Assembly: GCF_019802045.1 (NCBI RefSeq)
Contig: NZ_JAHVHU010000006.1
Coordinates: forward strand, 124,001-188,000
Reading direction: 5' to 3'
DNA: 64,000 bases
Source: Membranihabitans marinus
GTDB taxonomy: Bacteria; Bacteroidota; Bacteroidia; Chitinophagales; Saprospiraceae
Part shown: positions 53,302-63,748 of the stretch, one piece after another
How positions within the stretch are numbered: position 1 is the stretch's first letter
Layout of the letters: each line of letters opens with the position of its first letter
Notes under the pieces: generated by a model
The model's database searches: none
Seen by the model: only the letters and a program-made list of their open reading frames with translations
Told to the model about the DNA's origin: nothing
Translations under genes and position numbers: made by a program

Positions 53302-56300
53302 ATGAGGCTATTCAGTTTATTGATATTTACCTGGTTTTGTGCTACTCATTCTTTGTCCGCACAAGCTCCTTTGGAGATATCTATGCCAGATACGACCACG
53401 GCGCGGGGAGCACAAATATGTATTCCGCTGACCGTGAATCAATTTAATAATGTGGGTACTTTCTCTTTTGTCATGCGCTGGAATCCTGGAGTTATAGATT
53501 TCGACACCTTAAATTTCAAGAACCCTGTACTGAGTACCGGAGGGAGTAATCTCGCAATGAATAAAGACCTCAGCAATGAAGGAGTCCTTGTATTTTCCTG
53601 GTTTGCAAATAATTTGGCCCCCATCCAGATTCCCGATGACTCAACATTCCTGGAGGTTTGTTTTGAAGCAATCGGACAGATAGGTGATTCGACAAATCTC
53701 ACCGTGGGATCTTATAAGGAGACAGATATTAGCTTTACAGATACTTCTTCACTGTCCGATCCCAATATTAACTTTACTATATCGGACGGCAGCATAACCG
53801 TTGTTCCGACAGGAAATCTGGATTTTAATTATTCAGCCTGCGAATCGGGCAGTGGTTTTGAGATGAATGTGGAAGTTTTTAGCGGAACGGAACCCTACAG
53901 CTACACCTTGACCGGTGCAGCAACAGGTGATGCGAGTGGTCTGTCCACCCCATTTGACATCACCGGGCTCAGCGCCGGCGATTACACCCTGGTAATCACC
54001 GATGCCGACGGTCAAAGTGTCTCTAAAGACATTACGCTTCAAAATAACAATGTTAACCCCCAGGTAAGTGGAGTTCCCAATACCTGCAGTACCAGTAATC
54101 CGAATGGAATGGTCTACCTGGCCGCACCGCTGCCCGGCAACCACCAGATTCAATGGACCTATGACAATGAAAACTACTACAATGTCGACACACTGAAAAA
54201 TTTGAGCGGCGGGGAAGTCCGCTTATTCATTACCGATGAAAACAACTGTGAGCAAGCAGCCGGGACCTATACCGTGGAAGACCTGGGCTTGCAAGCCACC
54301 GCGACCGTGCTTACTCCACCGAGCTGTTCAGGCGCACCAGGTTCCGTCCAAATAGACATTTTGGGTGGCACACCTCCTTATGATATTTACAATGGAGGCA
54401 ATTCGGTCAACGTCTCATCGTCCAGCATCACTTTAGATCTCTACAGTACCTCAGAAACCTTTAATATACGAGATGGCAGTGGTGGGTCATGTGCTGAGAA
54501 TTTAACCGTTACCTCAACACCTGTGGGAGGTGATCAATTCACCCTGAGTGAAGAAACCATCAATAACATCGACTGTGAAAATCTCGATACCCCGGGTTTG
54601 CAATACCGCGGAACGGTGACCAACAGCAGCGGATCGGGCAATCCATTTGCACGGGCTGATCTATTCTTTGCCGATGATACACCGGTCAATGGTATATACT
54701 ACATTGCAAATGCGTCGACCGGGCTTTTGAGAGCATTTGACCTGGATGCGGGAGAGTACTACTGGGCGATTGAGGGCGAGTGCACCGACACCACCTTTCG
54801 CTTTACTATCGAAGATCTGACCACGACGCCCCCCAGCGTCGATGCCACAATCACGCCGATCGGGTGCGGAACGGGATCGGAGCTGGGTGCCATCAGCCTG
54901 ACGGTCTTTCCTACCGGCAACGGTTACACCTACGAGTGGAGCACGGGCGATTCCACGGCCGCCGTCACCGATCTGGATACCGGTCGGTATACCGTCACGG
55001 TGACCGATACCTTATCGAAATGCAGCTTGACGGAAACATACAACATCCAAGCAGGCGTCATCTTCACCAAAACGGAAGGAACCCTTCCGTGCGATGCAGA
55101 TACCATGATCAACGTCGGCGTGACCATCCGAAGTGACTATCAGTCCATTCTCTGGGACAGCGGTGAAAACACGGAAATCATTACGGTCAGTCAACCCGGC
55201 TATTATCCATTTACCATTACTCCGGAGGATCCGGCGTGCACCCCGCTGCGGGACTCCATCTACGTGGCCTCGGAGGCGGGTGGAGTTATGGTACTAGGAT
55301 TAAACCCCGTACTCATTGACAATTGTTTTAATCCTGAAGCTATTATGGTTGCTCACACCAATCCACACCCTGACAGTTTGGGCTTTTCATGGGATAATGG
55401 TCCCATTACAGTAGGTTTAAATGATATGCGGTTCTTTGGCGACGAAGAACATAATCTCAAAATATTCAAAGGAGAGTGCGTTGCTATCGACACCAATTTT
55501 CGCTTTGAGTTTAACAATGTCATTATAATTGATTCAACTATTCAAAATATCGATTGCCATGGAAATGAAAATGGTGAGATTTACGTATCTGCCAGAAAAG
55601 TAGGAGGAGGTAATTTTGGCTTTCTTTATGAATTCAATAACTCTGGTCAAGATGAACCATTGATTGCAAAAAGAAATCTTCAACCCGGATCTTATTCAGT
55701 AAGAATAAAAGATCAATCACCTGTCACCGCCAACAAATGTCCTGATTATAATAAGTCTTTCACTATCACAGAACCTGAACCTTTTACGGTTACCGTGGAC
55801 AGCAGTCAGGTGACCCTTCCCTCTTGCTATGGGGACAGCGATGGAAGTCTTTTACTGGTCTCCACCGGAGGAAATCCGGGCACCAAAGAAATCCGGTACA
55901 ATTTCAGCGGCGGGGCCAAACGAACAAATGATCTCTTTCTGGACAGTTTAAAAGCCAGCAACTATCAGATCCGGGTCGAGGATTCTCTGGGGTGTGTGGC
56001 GAATACCACCTATATGCTGGAACAGCCCGAACCGGTTAATTTCACAATACCGCCCATAGAAGAACCAGAATGCGCCGGCTATACGACCACAGTCACCATT
56101 TCCAATGCCACCGGCGGAACCGGCATGGACTATCAATATTCTGTCGATGGCGGAGTTCCTGTACCCCTGGGTGATCCTTTGGATATCCTGGCCGGCACGC
56201 ACGACATTACGGTGTTCGACGGGAACCTCTGCAATGTGACCAATGCGGTCACGATCCGGGAACCCGCCCCAATCATTGTCGACTTTAATCAGCCGGACAC

Positions 56301-56817
56301 GCTTCAGGTCTCCTTGGGCGAAAACACCGACATCTCTGCTCAAATTACAGCGGACAACCCCATCGACGATTACATCTGGACACCGGTATCAGCAGATTCT
56401 CTGAGTTCAGACAACACCTTGACTTTCACCGCCGTCGACAATGTCGTTATAGGCCTGGAAGTCATCGACTCCAGAGGCTGCGTGGGAAGCAACGAAATTT
56501 TTGTTCTGGTTCGTAAAAGGCGGGACGTGGGTATCCCCAATGCGTTTTCACCCAACGGTGATGGTCACAATGATTTACTGACCATTATCCCGGGACCTTC
56601 TGTACGGTCGATTAAGAAGTTTCAAATCTATGACCGCTGGGGGAATCTTATGTGGGAAGAATCTGATATATCGCCCGCGCAGGCACAGATCACAGGATGG
56701 GATGGCACCTCCGCCGGTCAACCGGTTACTTTTGATGTCTATGTGGCGCTGGTCAAAGTGGAATACATCGACGGGCAGGTCATCCAGCGCATCACCGATG
56801 TCACCCTGATCAAATAG
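53302..56817 (+). CDS. Large secreted protein with gliding-type (T9SS type B) C-terminal domain
   Basis: This 1171-residue protein begins with a signal peptide (MRLFSLLIFTWFCATHSLSA). Residues 25-170 resemble a cohesin-like beta domain (PLEISMPDTTTARGAQICIP). The middle holds many SprB-type repeats with Cys and Thr/Asp-rich strands, for example around LPSCYGDSDGSLLL and NIDCHGNENGEIYV. The C-terminal 90 residues start IPNAFSPNGDGHNDLLTI and contain FQIYDRWGN, the gliding-motility C-terminal domain. Such proteins are exported by the T9SS and act as adhesins. Repeat number may vary between strains. The gene stands alone between repeat-rich intergenic regions. Confidence 0.9.
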   Translation: MRLFSLLIFTWFCATHSLSAQAPLEISMPDTTTARGAQICIPLTVNQFNNVGTFSFVMRWNPGVIDFDTLNFKNPVLSTGGSNLAMNKDLSNEGVLVFSWFANNLAPIQIPDDSTFLEVCFEAIGQIGDSTNLTVGSYKETDISFTDTSSLSDPNINFTISDGSITVVPTGNLDFNYSACESGSGFEMNVEVFSGTEPYSYTLTGAATGDASGLSTPFDITGLSAGDYTLVITDADGQSVSKDITLQNNNVNPQVSGVPNTCSTSNPNGMVYLAAPLPGNHQIQWTYDNENYYNVDTLKNLSGGEVRLFITDENNCEQAAGTYTVEDLGLQATATVLTPPSCSGAPGSVQIDILGGTPPYDIYNGGNSVNVSSSSITLDLYSTSETFNIRDGSGGSCAENLTVTSTPVGGDQFTLSEETINNIDCENLDTPGLQYRGTVTNSSGSGNPFARADLFFADDTPVNGIYYIANASTGLLRAFDLDAGEYYWAIEGECTDTTFRFTIEDLTTTPPSVDATITPIGCGTGSELGAISLTVFPTGNGYTYEWSTGDSTAAVTDLDTGRYTVTVTDTLSKCSLTETYNIQAGVIFTKTEGTLPCDADTMINVGVTIRSDYQSILWDSGENTEIITVSQPGYYPFTITPEDPACTPLRDSIYVASEAGGVMVLGLNPVLIDNCFNPEAIMVAHTNPHPDSLGFSWDNGPITVGLNDMRFFGDEEHNLKIFKGECVAIDTNFRFEFNNVIIIDSTIQNIDCHGNENGEIYVSARKVGGGNFGFLYEFNNSGQDEPLIAKRNLQPGSYSVRIKDQSPVTANKCPDYNKSFTITEPEPFTVTVDSSQVTLPSCYGDSDGSLLLVSTGGNPGTKEIRYNFSGGAKRTNDLFLDSLKASNYQIRVEDSLGCVANTTYMLEQPEPVNFTIPPIEEPECAGYTTTVTISNATGGTGMDYQYSVDGGVPVPLGDPLDILAGTHDITVFDGNLCNVTNAVTIREPAPIIVDFNQPDTLQVSLGENTDISAQITADNPIDDYIWTPVSADSLSSDNTLTFTAVDNVVIGLEVIDSRGCVGSNEIFVLVRKRRDVGIPNAFSPNGDGHNDLLTIIPGPSVRSIKKFQIYDRWGNLMWEESDISPAQAQITGWDGTSAGQPVTFDVYVALVKVEYIDGQVIQRITDVTLIK

Positions 56818-57100
56818 TTGGAGAGGACGTATGGGGAAATGATCGAGGGAAATCCGGTGCCGAAGCCTGGCGAGGGGGCGAGAAGGCTTACACCTGTCCA
56901 GCCCACGTTCATCAGGCCTCAAACTCCAATCAGCTTGATCCCATCAGGATCAGACTATTGCTTCGATTTATAAATTTAGTACGGTATTTATGAATTGGAG
57001 CACGAGCACTCAGTTCATAAATATTATAAATAATCCAGGCGCTTCCAGATCGTTTCACGCCTGTCTGCCGGCAATTAAAGACAAAAATTATAGCCAGGCA

Positions 57101-57140
57101 GGCTCACGAATCGCCTAACTCAATCTGCGATTCGTGAGCC
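57101..57140. repeat. Perfect 14-bp palindrome (REP-like)
   Basis: GGCTCACGAATCGC (57101-57114) and GCGATTCGTGAGCC (57127-57140) are perfect complements around a 12-base loop. The right arm plus neighbours is identical, inverted, to 8009-8028. Confidence 0.85.
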
Positions 57141-57235
57141 CGTAAGGTATCTGAAAGCCCAATTAATTAAACATATAGAACTATGAAACACACCACTGGT
57201 GCGCCGAATCATAAGTAATGTATAGGTATTATCTA

Positions 57236-57505
57236 GCGCTTCCATCCCTAGCTTGTACCTCTTTAGCGCAAATAAAAAGCTCTATTTGAGTTTGATTCAA
57301 TAGACCTCGGAGAGGTCATAACTGTATTAGCAGATGGTTTAGCAGTATTCTTCGACTTCCGAGAAGTCGCAATGTCTAAGGATACATTACGACCTCGCTG
57401 AGGTCGATATTTGACAATAACCGGTGCTAATATACTTGGACCTGCGCTGCAGGTCTTCTTATAATCTACATTTACGCACCCAAACTTGTGAGGGATGGAA
57501 GCGCT
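57236..57505. mobile_element. MITE-like segment with 15-bp inverted ends and four palindromes
   Basis: The ends AGCGCTTCCATCCCT (57236-57250) and its complement (57491-57505) are perfect inverted repeats. Inside, four palindromes occur at 57303-57317, 57353-57369, 57390-57406 and 57439-57455: GACCTCGGAGAGGTC, CGACTTCCGAGAAGTCG, CGACCTCGCTGAGGTCG and GACCTGCGCTGCAGGTC. No clear target duplication or transposase. A 12-bp direct repeat AATCATAAGTAA at 57208-57219 and 57551-57562 flanks it at a distance. Confidence 0.6.
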
Positions 57506-57579
57506 TAATATAATGCATACAATTTCTGACTTGCAGCAGTAGTGCTGCCAAATCATAAGTAAAAGAAACTATTGAAGAA

Positions 57580-57648
57580 ATTATTTTTTGACATAATGAA
57601 GAATGACCGAGAGAAGTTCCAAGGTATTGGAACCTAAGATCCTGTGGG
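57580..57648. repeat. 70-bp repeat, copy 1
   Basis: Matches 58584-58650 in the same orientation; shared runs include ATTATTTTTTGAC and GAAGAATGACCGAGAGAAG. The two copies bracket the NlpC/P60 gene. Confidence 0.75.
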
Positions 57649-57663
57649 TTATGATGCATATTA

Positions 57664-57811
57664 AGAGTGCATCAATTGCTTAAATTCCAAAACATCCTAA
57701 GCGCTGTTCGCAGGAGCTCACAGTTCCTTCAACAAAGGACGAATGACGACCATTGGTCTCGGCCGAACCACTGCTTTCAGTCATCCCAATTTTGGGTGAC
57801 GTTTGACTTTT
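57664..57811. repeat. Dispersed repeat, long copy
   Basis: Ends match 15892-15970, but about 92 bp lie between the shared blocks here compared with 17 bp there. The extra DNA includes GTTCCTTCAACAAAGGACG. Confidence 0.65.
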
Positions 57812-58016
57812 GCGGGCTAAAGTTCCTTCCACCCAATTTTTTCCAATAATATGTTTACATTTGATCTGCCATTTGAATCACTCAAAGAGGCGAGGGGAAA
57901 ACCTCAGTGTGATTTACCGCGCTGAAATATTCAAAGACTGCGCAAACAAAGTGTCAACGAATGTTAATTTCAGTGTTCACATATTACATTTAAACATAAT
58001 GTATTAATTTAGCCCC

Positions 58017-58511
58017 ATGGTCAATTTTACAAAAATCCCAGGCTATATTCTGATGAGCTTTTTCTTCGTCAGCATCCTATCGTGTTCGTTTCAAAAGAAG
58101 ACAAATAAAATGGAGTTTGATACGGTCAATCCCGCGCGATATGACATCGTTCAAGATGCACGGAATGCACTTGGAGCTGGGTATCGGTATGGAGGAACCG
58201 GGAAAAACAAATATGATTGTTCCGGATTGGTCTTGACACTTTTTGCTGAACAAGATATTCAACTGCCCCGATCAGCCAGTGGAATGATCCGGTACGGCGA
58301 AAAAATAAACAAGGATGAATTACTTCCCGGTGATCTGGTATTTTTTCGTCATGGAAAACGAATTGATCACGTGGCGGTCGTATCCCGCATGGGCCCCGCG
58401 AAAACATGGATGATTCACAGTACGACCTCCCGAGGGGTTATCGAAGAAGTTCTGGAAGACTCTTCGTATTGGTCGCGGCGTGTTGCTCAATATCGTCGGG
58501 TGATTCCGTGA
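58017..58511 (+). CDS. C40 (NlpC/P60) family lipoprotein peptidase
   Basis: This 164-residue protein has a signal peptide with lipobox (VSILSC, Cys near residue 23). The NlpC/P60 domain shows the catalytic Cys in KYDCSGLVLTLF near residue 64, the His in RIDHVAVVSRM near 122 and a third polar residue (His) in WMIHSTTSRGV near 137. These enzymes cut peptide links of peptidoglycan and act in cell wall turnover. The short length without SH3 domains fits Spr/NlpC-type lipoproteins. Confidence 0.9.
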   Translation: MVNFTKIPGYILMSFFFVSILSCSFQKKTNKMEFDTVNPARYDIVQDARNALGAGYRYGGTGKNKYDCSGLVLTLFAEQDIQLPRSASGMIRYGEKINKDELLPGDLVFFRHGKRIDHVAVVSRMGPAKTWMIHSTTSRGVIEEVLEDSSYWSRRVAQYRRVIP

Positions 58512-58938
58512 TAGTATGAAAAGGGTACTTCACGACATCGGTTTAAGTGCACGGAATCATACGTAATGTATGCTATTCAACAGATTATTTTTTGACAAAT
58601 CGAAGAATGACCGAGAGAAGTTCCATGGTAGTAGAACCAATGATCCTGCGGATCTTTAACGAGGGACCGCAAAATCCCTCTTGCGGTGGATTGGGAGCTC
58701 TGTAAGGATCATAAAGTTTGGTCAATAACCGGCAACGATTTTAAATTGGTTCCAGTTTTTATGGATATTCCCAAGTAGTACAATCCATGGATCAAATTTT
58801 GAAAATAAGGCACGATAGCCTTGAATAATACCATTTGAATTCATAATTGCCGCATATATTCCAAAATCTTATACAGCATGATCAAGTACAAATGGTATAA
58901 TTTATCATGTGGATCCCGTACGGGCGCCATGATAGATT
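58512..58938. other. Intergenic repeat region
   Basis: This 427-bp space between convergent genes contains the second copy of a 70-bp repeat (58584-58650) and overlapping small hairpins (ACCGCAA/TTGCGGT at 58666-58687; GAGGGA/TCCCTC at 58661-58680). No gene is seen. One of the hairpins may serve as terminator. Confidence 0.5.
58584..58650. repeat. 70-bp repeat, copy 2
   Basis: Second copy of 57580-57648 with scattered differences (roughly 80-85% identity by eye). Confidence 0.75.
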
Positions 58939-60498
58939 CTATTTCATGTCCACTTCGGGTCGTTCGTCGCGATTCAACAACTCCCAGGCTGTGCCAAAAA
59001 TCAACTGACCGATGGTGCGCATTTTTCCGAACTCGATTTTCTCAATGGTATCCGTCGATTTGTGGTAATCTTCATGGACGCCGGTAAAATAGAAAATAAC
59101 CGGAATATCATTTTTAGCAAAGTTGTAATGATCGGACCGGTAATAAAAGCGATTGGGGTCCGCTTCATCATTGTAAGTATAATCCAGCTCCAGGTTGGTC
59201 AGCGATTGATTGACCTCTTCATTGATCGCATGAAGATCACTGCTCAGCTTATCCGATCCAATAATGTAGGTATAGAAGGGGTTATCCTGATGCGCCTCAT
59301 CCCGTCGGCCTATCATATCCACGTTGAGATTGGTTATGGTGGAAGACAGCGGATACAGCGGGTGATCCGTGTAATAGGCAGAACCTAATAATCCTTTTTC
59401 TTCAGCATTTGCAAATAAAATCAATAAGGATCGACGGGGTTCATTTCCCGGTTCCTGGGCCAATTCACTGATGACCCGTGCAATCTCCAGTATGGTCGAA
59501 GTGCCCGATCCATCATCGTCGGCTCCATTGTAGATCTGATCTCCACGCACACCCAGGTGGTCCAGGTGTGCAGACATCACGAGTAATTCGTGACGTAATT
59601 CAGGATCTTTTCCGGGTAAAATGCCGACTACGTTGGGGACATATTCATATTCTGTCCGTTTATGCAATGCGATAGCAAAATCAGTGCGGATCACCACGGG
59701 ATCTTTTTCCACACGGGGTGAGCTGTATTTTTCACGATCATATTCAGCGATATCACCAGCATAGTCATCCATCAGCTGCGCCGCTACACGTGGTGAAATA
59801 TACACCACATTGGTTCGTTTGGATTGCGGTAACCGGGTCGTAATGGTAGGTGCAGACAAAATTTGCCGATAGCGTCGAAGTCGTTCATTGTATCGATCCG
59901 TAATCACTAGTATGAGTCGTACCCCGGCTTTACGAGCCGCTTTCAGCTTATTTTCTTCCAAACCGGACGTTTTCAATTCACTGTTCCCCGGTCTTCCCTC
60001 TTTGATGATCACAATTCGGTTGGCCAGGTCACCTTCCTGAAAATCATCGTAGGACTCGGAGTTCATTCCGTACCCCAGGTACACGATTTCTTTACTGGTG
60101 AAGGCAGGCAAATTGGGATTTTGGGAGGGCAGGGCATAGAAATCAGTGAGATACCGATAGGGTCTATCGTCGATCGTCATCGATATATCCTGCCACACTT
60201 GCTTGTACAACGGAAAATATTGAAAGTAATCGGAGGTTCTCACTGGCGTCTCATAACCAAAAAGCTCAAGTTGACCAGCGAGGTACTTCGCGGCTTTCAG
60301 GTTACCGGGATGTCCCGCTTCCCGACCTTCCATGTCATCTGCGGATAAAATCTCCAGATGCTTGCGTATATTCTCCTCAGACAGCCGATCTGCATAGGTA
60401 CTCAATTTCATAAAATCGGTCCCTACCTTTTGCGCGGTCAGCGAAAAAGATGTCCCCATAAAAACAAGCAGAAGTATCGCGTGTATGGTCCTTTTCAT
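58939..60498 (-). CDS. Secreted M28 family aminopeptidase
   Basis: This 519-residue protein has a signal peptide (residues 4-22, ending LTAQ). A PA-type insert domain occupies about 110-240. The M28 zinc site is seen in MSAHLDHLGV near residue 310 (His), NGADDDGSGTS near 325 (Asp), ANAEEKGLLGS near 367 (Glu pair), NVDMIGR near 400 (Asp) and a late His in TGVHEDYHKSTD. It removes N-terminal residues from peptides outside the cytoplasm. Monocistronic, followed upstream by the DUF2723 gene on the same strand. Confidence 0.92.
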   Translation of the reverse strand: MKRTIHAILLLVFMGTSFSLTAQKVGTDFMKLSTYADRLSEENIRKHLEILSADDMEGREAGHPGNLKAAKYLAGQLELFGYETPVRTSDYFQYFPLYKQVWQDISMTIDDRPYRYLTDFYALPSQNPNLPAFTSKEIVYLGYGMNSESYDDFQEGDLANRIVIIKEGRPGNSELKTSGLEENKLKAARKAGVRLILVITDRYNERLRRYRQILSAPTITTRLPQSKRTNVVYISPRVAAQLMDDYAGDIAEYDREKYSSPRVEKDPVVIRTDFAIALHKRTEYEYVPNVVGILPGKDPELRHELLVMSAHLDHLGVRGDQIYNGADDDGSGTSTILEIARVISELAQEPGNEPRRSLLILFANAEEKGLLGSAYYTDHPLYPLSSTITNLNVDMIGRRDEAHQDNPFYTYIIGSDKLSSDLHAINEEVNQSLTNLELDYTYNDEADPNRFYYRSDHYNFAKNDIPVIFYFTGVHEDYHKSTDTIEKIEFGKMRTIGQLIFGTAWELLNRDERPEVDMK

Positions 60499-60537
60499 GG
60501 TATTATAATTATTACGTTTTCCCCATTTTTCGTCTTC

Positions 60538-63500
60538 CTACAAGTTAAATCGGGAAAGATCTGCAAATCCGCCCAGTTTTGAATGTAGTTTTTCGACCAG
60601 ATCGGGATCTTTCGTCTGCACGACAAGATTCGCCAATCCGGGAATACGGCTGTCCCATTGTTCTTTCTGCGCACCGAATCCGGCATTGAGTGCAGATTGA
60701 CTGATGGAGCGGTAAAACACCATTTGTTCGGCAAACCGATCGATTATTTTGTCGAGGAGTGGAATCATTTGTTCCGGAACTCCGAGTTGGTTATAATACT
60801 GAACAAATACCAGGGTCTCACCATCATACGGGAAGTTGAAATCCGGGAATACCGCAAAATACTTATCGATCAGATCGATCCCGATTTGCTGATAATGCTG
60901 CCGTTCTTCCTCCGTACCCGCGGAATTCATCTTGGCCACGGCATCGCTGGCGCCCGAGCCAAACATATTCTTCAGTGCCATGATCGTTCCCCGGAATCCA
61001 TCCGCTACAGTCTGATCGTATTTGTCCAGGCCACCCCATCGAAAATCATTCATGATGTGATCGTGAAGCACCTCGAGATTGACCATATTCTGGCCCTGCA
61101 CCGGAACCAATCGCTGTCCCAACCCTTCGAGGCGCAGGTATTTCTGCAATCCGTACAACTGATCCTTCGGTGCTGTAAGTGACCAATAAATGGGGCGTTC
61201 CTGCCAGTTGCTTGCGATAATATCCAACACAGCGAGCTGACCTTTATTGATAAAATTCCTGGATCCATCGATCGTACCGGTCATGCGGGAAACAATTCGT
61301 CCACTATCGGCTGGCAGTGTCATTTTTTCCATGCTCGGGTCGTTTCGGTCCACCTCTATATAAAATTGGTTGGAGGGCAGGAAGCTTTCAAATTCCCGGC
61401 CACCTGATGCCGGTGTCGGGTTATCTGCTGCTGCAAAATCAATGATTTGTTTCAATGGCATCGTATTTCCCTCCCTGTATGGAAGATTGTTGCGCTTTGA
61501 TCCACGGAACTGATCCCGGGTAAAGGTGAACTTAATGGGTGGAGAATCATTCAGTTTTCGCCGAAGTCCATCGATGTACCAGTCCACCGGAATCAAGCTA
61601 AGGTTCACCACGCGAACATCGGTGCGGATGCCTTCGACCTCCTGGGCATACCAGAGTGGATAGGTATCATTATCTCCATAGGTGAATATAATAGCATTTT
61701 CTGCACAGCTCTCCAGAAAATTATTGGCTGAATCTCTGGCACCATGCAGGTTACGTCGATTGTGATCATTGTAATTATTAAATGCCATCAAAGCCGGTGC
61801 GATCAGCACAACGACTCCGGCAATAACCGCCGGTGATACGCCCTTCATCCGTTCCGCCAAACGCTCATAAATGGCAGGAACTGCCATGCCCATCCAAATC
61901 GCAAAAGCAAAAAATGACCCCACCAGCACGTAATCCCGTTCCCGGGGTTCAATCGGCGGCTGATTGGAATAGACTATAATGCCTATACCGGTGATGACAA
62001 AAAAGGCCAACATGGTGACCCATTCCCGTCTACGGCGGGAATATTGCCAGAAGAAACCAATCAAACCAAAAATAAGCGGTAAATAAAAATAAAAATTCCG
62101 GTTCTCATCGGCCTTCACCCAGTCCGGATCTTTACTGTAATCATAAAAACCCATTTTGGTGATCTTATCAATAAAAGGGATTCCCGACACCCAGTGCCCC
62201 TCGGTCCAGTTCCAGGGAACATATCCTTGATTGCCATCATGTCGTCCGGTAAAGTTCCACATAAAATAACGGATATACATCCAGCCCACCTGGTACTGTA
62301 TAAAAAAGTTAATGTTATCCCCCAGCGTCGGTGAACCATTCTGCCTTTTCATCCAATGCGCCCGGTAACGGGGAACATCTTTGGGTTGCCCCGAAGACAT
62401 TCGCGGGAACAACACCTCATCCTGATCCCGGTACTTCACGTTGGCCTTTTGATTCGTGATTTCATAGCGATCTCCTACCCGCCCATAGCGGTCTTTAAAC
62501 TCAATATCTATCGGATCTTTATCAAACTGAGGCCCTTTCAGAATTGCCCGTTCACCATACTGTTCCCGGTTTATGTAAGGAATAAGTGAAAACACATTGT
62601 CCGGGTTGTTCATATTAATCGGTGGTTCAGCGCCTGCACGTAGTACCACGACCATGATGGTACTGTACCCGATGATGACCAGCATCAACGCAATCAGTGC
62701 GCGTTCGATCACATATTTTTGATTTTTCCACGCATATCTCAAGCCGAAATAAAACCCGGCTATGAGTAACAACACCAAGGGAATCAATCCACTTTGAATC
62801 GGCATACCCAGGGAGTTGACGGTAAATAATTCAAATTTGGACCACAACAGCGGCAGTCCAACAATGACTCCTTTTTGAATAATCACCAGACTGATCAGCC
62901 CAAGGACAGACGCCACAAGAAAACCTTTGACTGAAGGTCTATCTGACTTTTTATAGTAATAAAAGAGCGCCATAGACGGAATGGCAAGTACCGATAGTAG
63001 GTGCACCCCGATCGATAAACCAATGGCGTAAAAGGCCAATAACAACCAACGATCATTGCCCTTGGACTCCGGCAAGGTGTACCACTTTACTGTCGCCCAG
63101 AGGGTCAGCATGGTAAAAAATGTAGACAGAGCATACACTTCGCCCTCGACCGCAGAAAACCATACCGATGTGGCGAAAGCGCTGGCAAATCCCGCCACAA
63201 CCCCGCCCAGTATCAGCGCCAGATCCTGTCCGAAAGTGGTGGATTCATGGCGCCCGACCAACGCATGCCGGCTCAACCGGATGCAAATCCATACGGCAAA
63301 CATGGCAGCGACCGATGTCGAGAAGGCCGAAAGCAGATTAACGGCAAATGCCGGTGCAGAAGGTGAAGACGAAAACAGCTCTCCAAATAAAGTAAAGATC
63401 CGTCCAATCAGCAGAAACAGGGGCGCACCAGGCGGGTGGACGACCTGAAGTTTGTAAGCACCTGCAATAAATTCTCCGACATCCCACAGGGAACCGGTTC

Positions 63501-63588
63501 GTTCCGTGGTGGCCGCGAAAACGATAAATGTGATCACAAATACAGCCCATCCGGCAATATTCTTTAATTGGTTGTATCGGTTGTTCAT
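60538..63588 (-). CDS. DUF2723 membrane protein (TMEM260-like)
   Basis: This 1016-residue protein starts with a membrane region of about 12-14 helices in which the DUF2723 signature is clear (WDVGEFIAGAYKLQVVHPPG at residues 35-54 and ATSVWFSAVEGEVYALSTFF near 140). The last 400 residues are soluble, with TPR-like helices near the end. The family is typical of Bacteroidota and related to the eukaryotic O-mannosyltransferase TMEM260; the Asp/Glu pattern near the N-terminus (DVGE) is like GT-C enzymes. A role in protein or lipid glycosylation is plausible but unproven. Confidence 0.9.
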   Translation of the reverse strand: MNNRYNQLKNIAGWAVFVITFIVFAATTERTGSLWDVGEFIAGAYKLQVVHPPGAPLFLLIGRIFTLFGELFSSSPSAPAFAVNLLSAFSTSVAAMFAVWICIRLSRHALVGRHESTTFGQDLALILGGVVAGFASAFATSVWFSAVEGEVYALSTFFTMLTLWATVKWYTLPESKGNDRWLLLAFYAIGLSIGVHLLSVLAIPSMALFYYYKKSDRPSVKGFLVASVLGLISLVIIQKGVIVGLPLLWSKFELFTVNSLGMPIQSGLIPLVLLLIAGFYFGLRYAWKNQKYVIERALIALMLVIIGYSTIMVVVLRAGAEPPINMNNPDNVFSLIPYINREQYGERAILKGPQFDKDPIDIEFKDRYGRVGDRYEITNQKANVKYRDQDEVLFPRMSSGQPKDVPRYRAHWMKRQNGSPTLGDNINFFIQYQVGWMYIRYFMWNFTGRHDGNQGYVPWNWTEGHWVSGIPFIDKITKMGFYDYSKDPDWVKADENRNFYFYLPLIFGLIGFFWQYSRRRREWVTMLAFFVITGIGIIVYSNQPPIEPRERDYVLVGSFFAFAIWMGMAVPAIYERLAERMKGVSPAVIAGVVVLIAPALMAFNNYNDHNRRNLHGARDSANNFLESCAENAIIFTYGDNDTYPLWYAQEVEGIRTDVRVVNLSLIPVDWYIDGLRRKLNDSPPIKFTFTRDQFRGSKRNNLPYREGNTMPLKQIIDFAAADNPTPASGGREFESFLPSNQFYIEVDRNDPSMEKMTLPADSGRIVSRMTGTIDGSRNFINKGQLAVLDIIASNWQERPIYWSLTAPKDQLYGLQKYLRLEGLGQRLVPVQGQNMVNLEVLHDHIMNDFRWGGLDKYDQTVADGFRGTIMALKNMFGSGASDAVAKMNSAGTEEERQHYQQIGIDLIDKYFAVFPDFNFPYDGETLVFVQYYNQLGVPEQMIPLLDKIIDRFAEQMVFYRSISQSALNAGFGAQKEQWDSRIPGLANLVVQTKDPDLVEKLHSKLGGFADLSRFNL

Positions 63589-63748
63589 GAATATAATGTC
63601 AATTTAGGCTCAAAAATACTAAAATTGTCCGCTCAGCGTAATTTTTCCACCGTATATCACGCCGAAAATAATCATTATTATTAAACATAATGAGCCGTCT
63701 TTTATTGGATTGTCGTACATTTGTTTTCAAAGCACTAAGTTTCGAAAT

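Larger units (their letters stand above)
56818..58016. other. 1.2-kb repeat cluster without genes
   Basis: Contains, in order, a 14-bp palindrome (57101-57140), a 270-bp inverted-repeat-bounded segment with four palindromes (57236-57505), a 70-bp repeat (57580-57648, second copy at 58584-58650) and a dispersed repeat (57664-57811, copy at 15892). Short open frames here are made of these repeats. Confidence 0.65.

Noticed and set aside
57667-58007. Two small plus-strand frames
   Set aside because: The first is a translated dispersed repeat (also at 15893); the second lacks any protein features.
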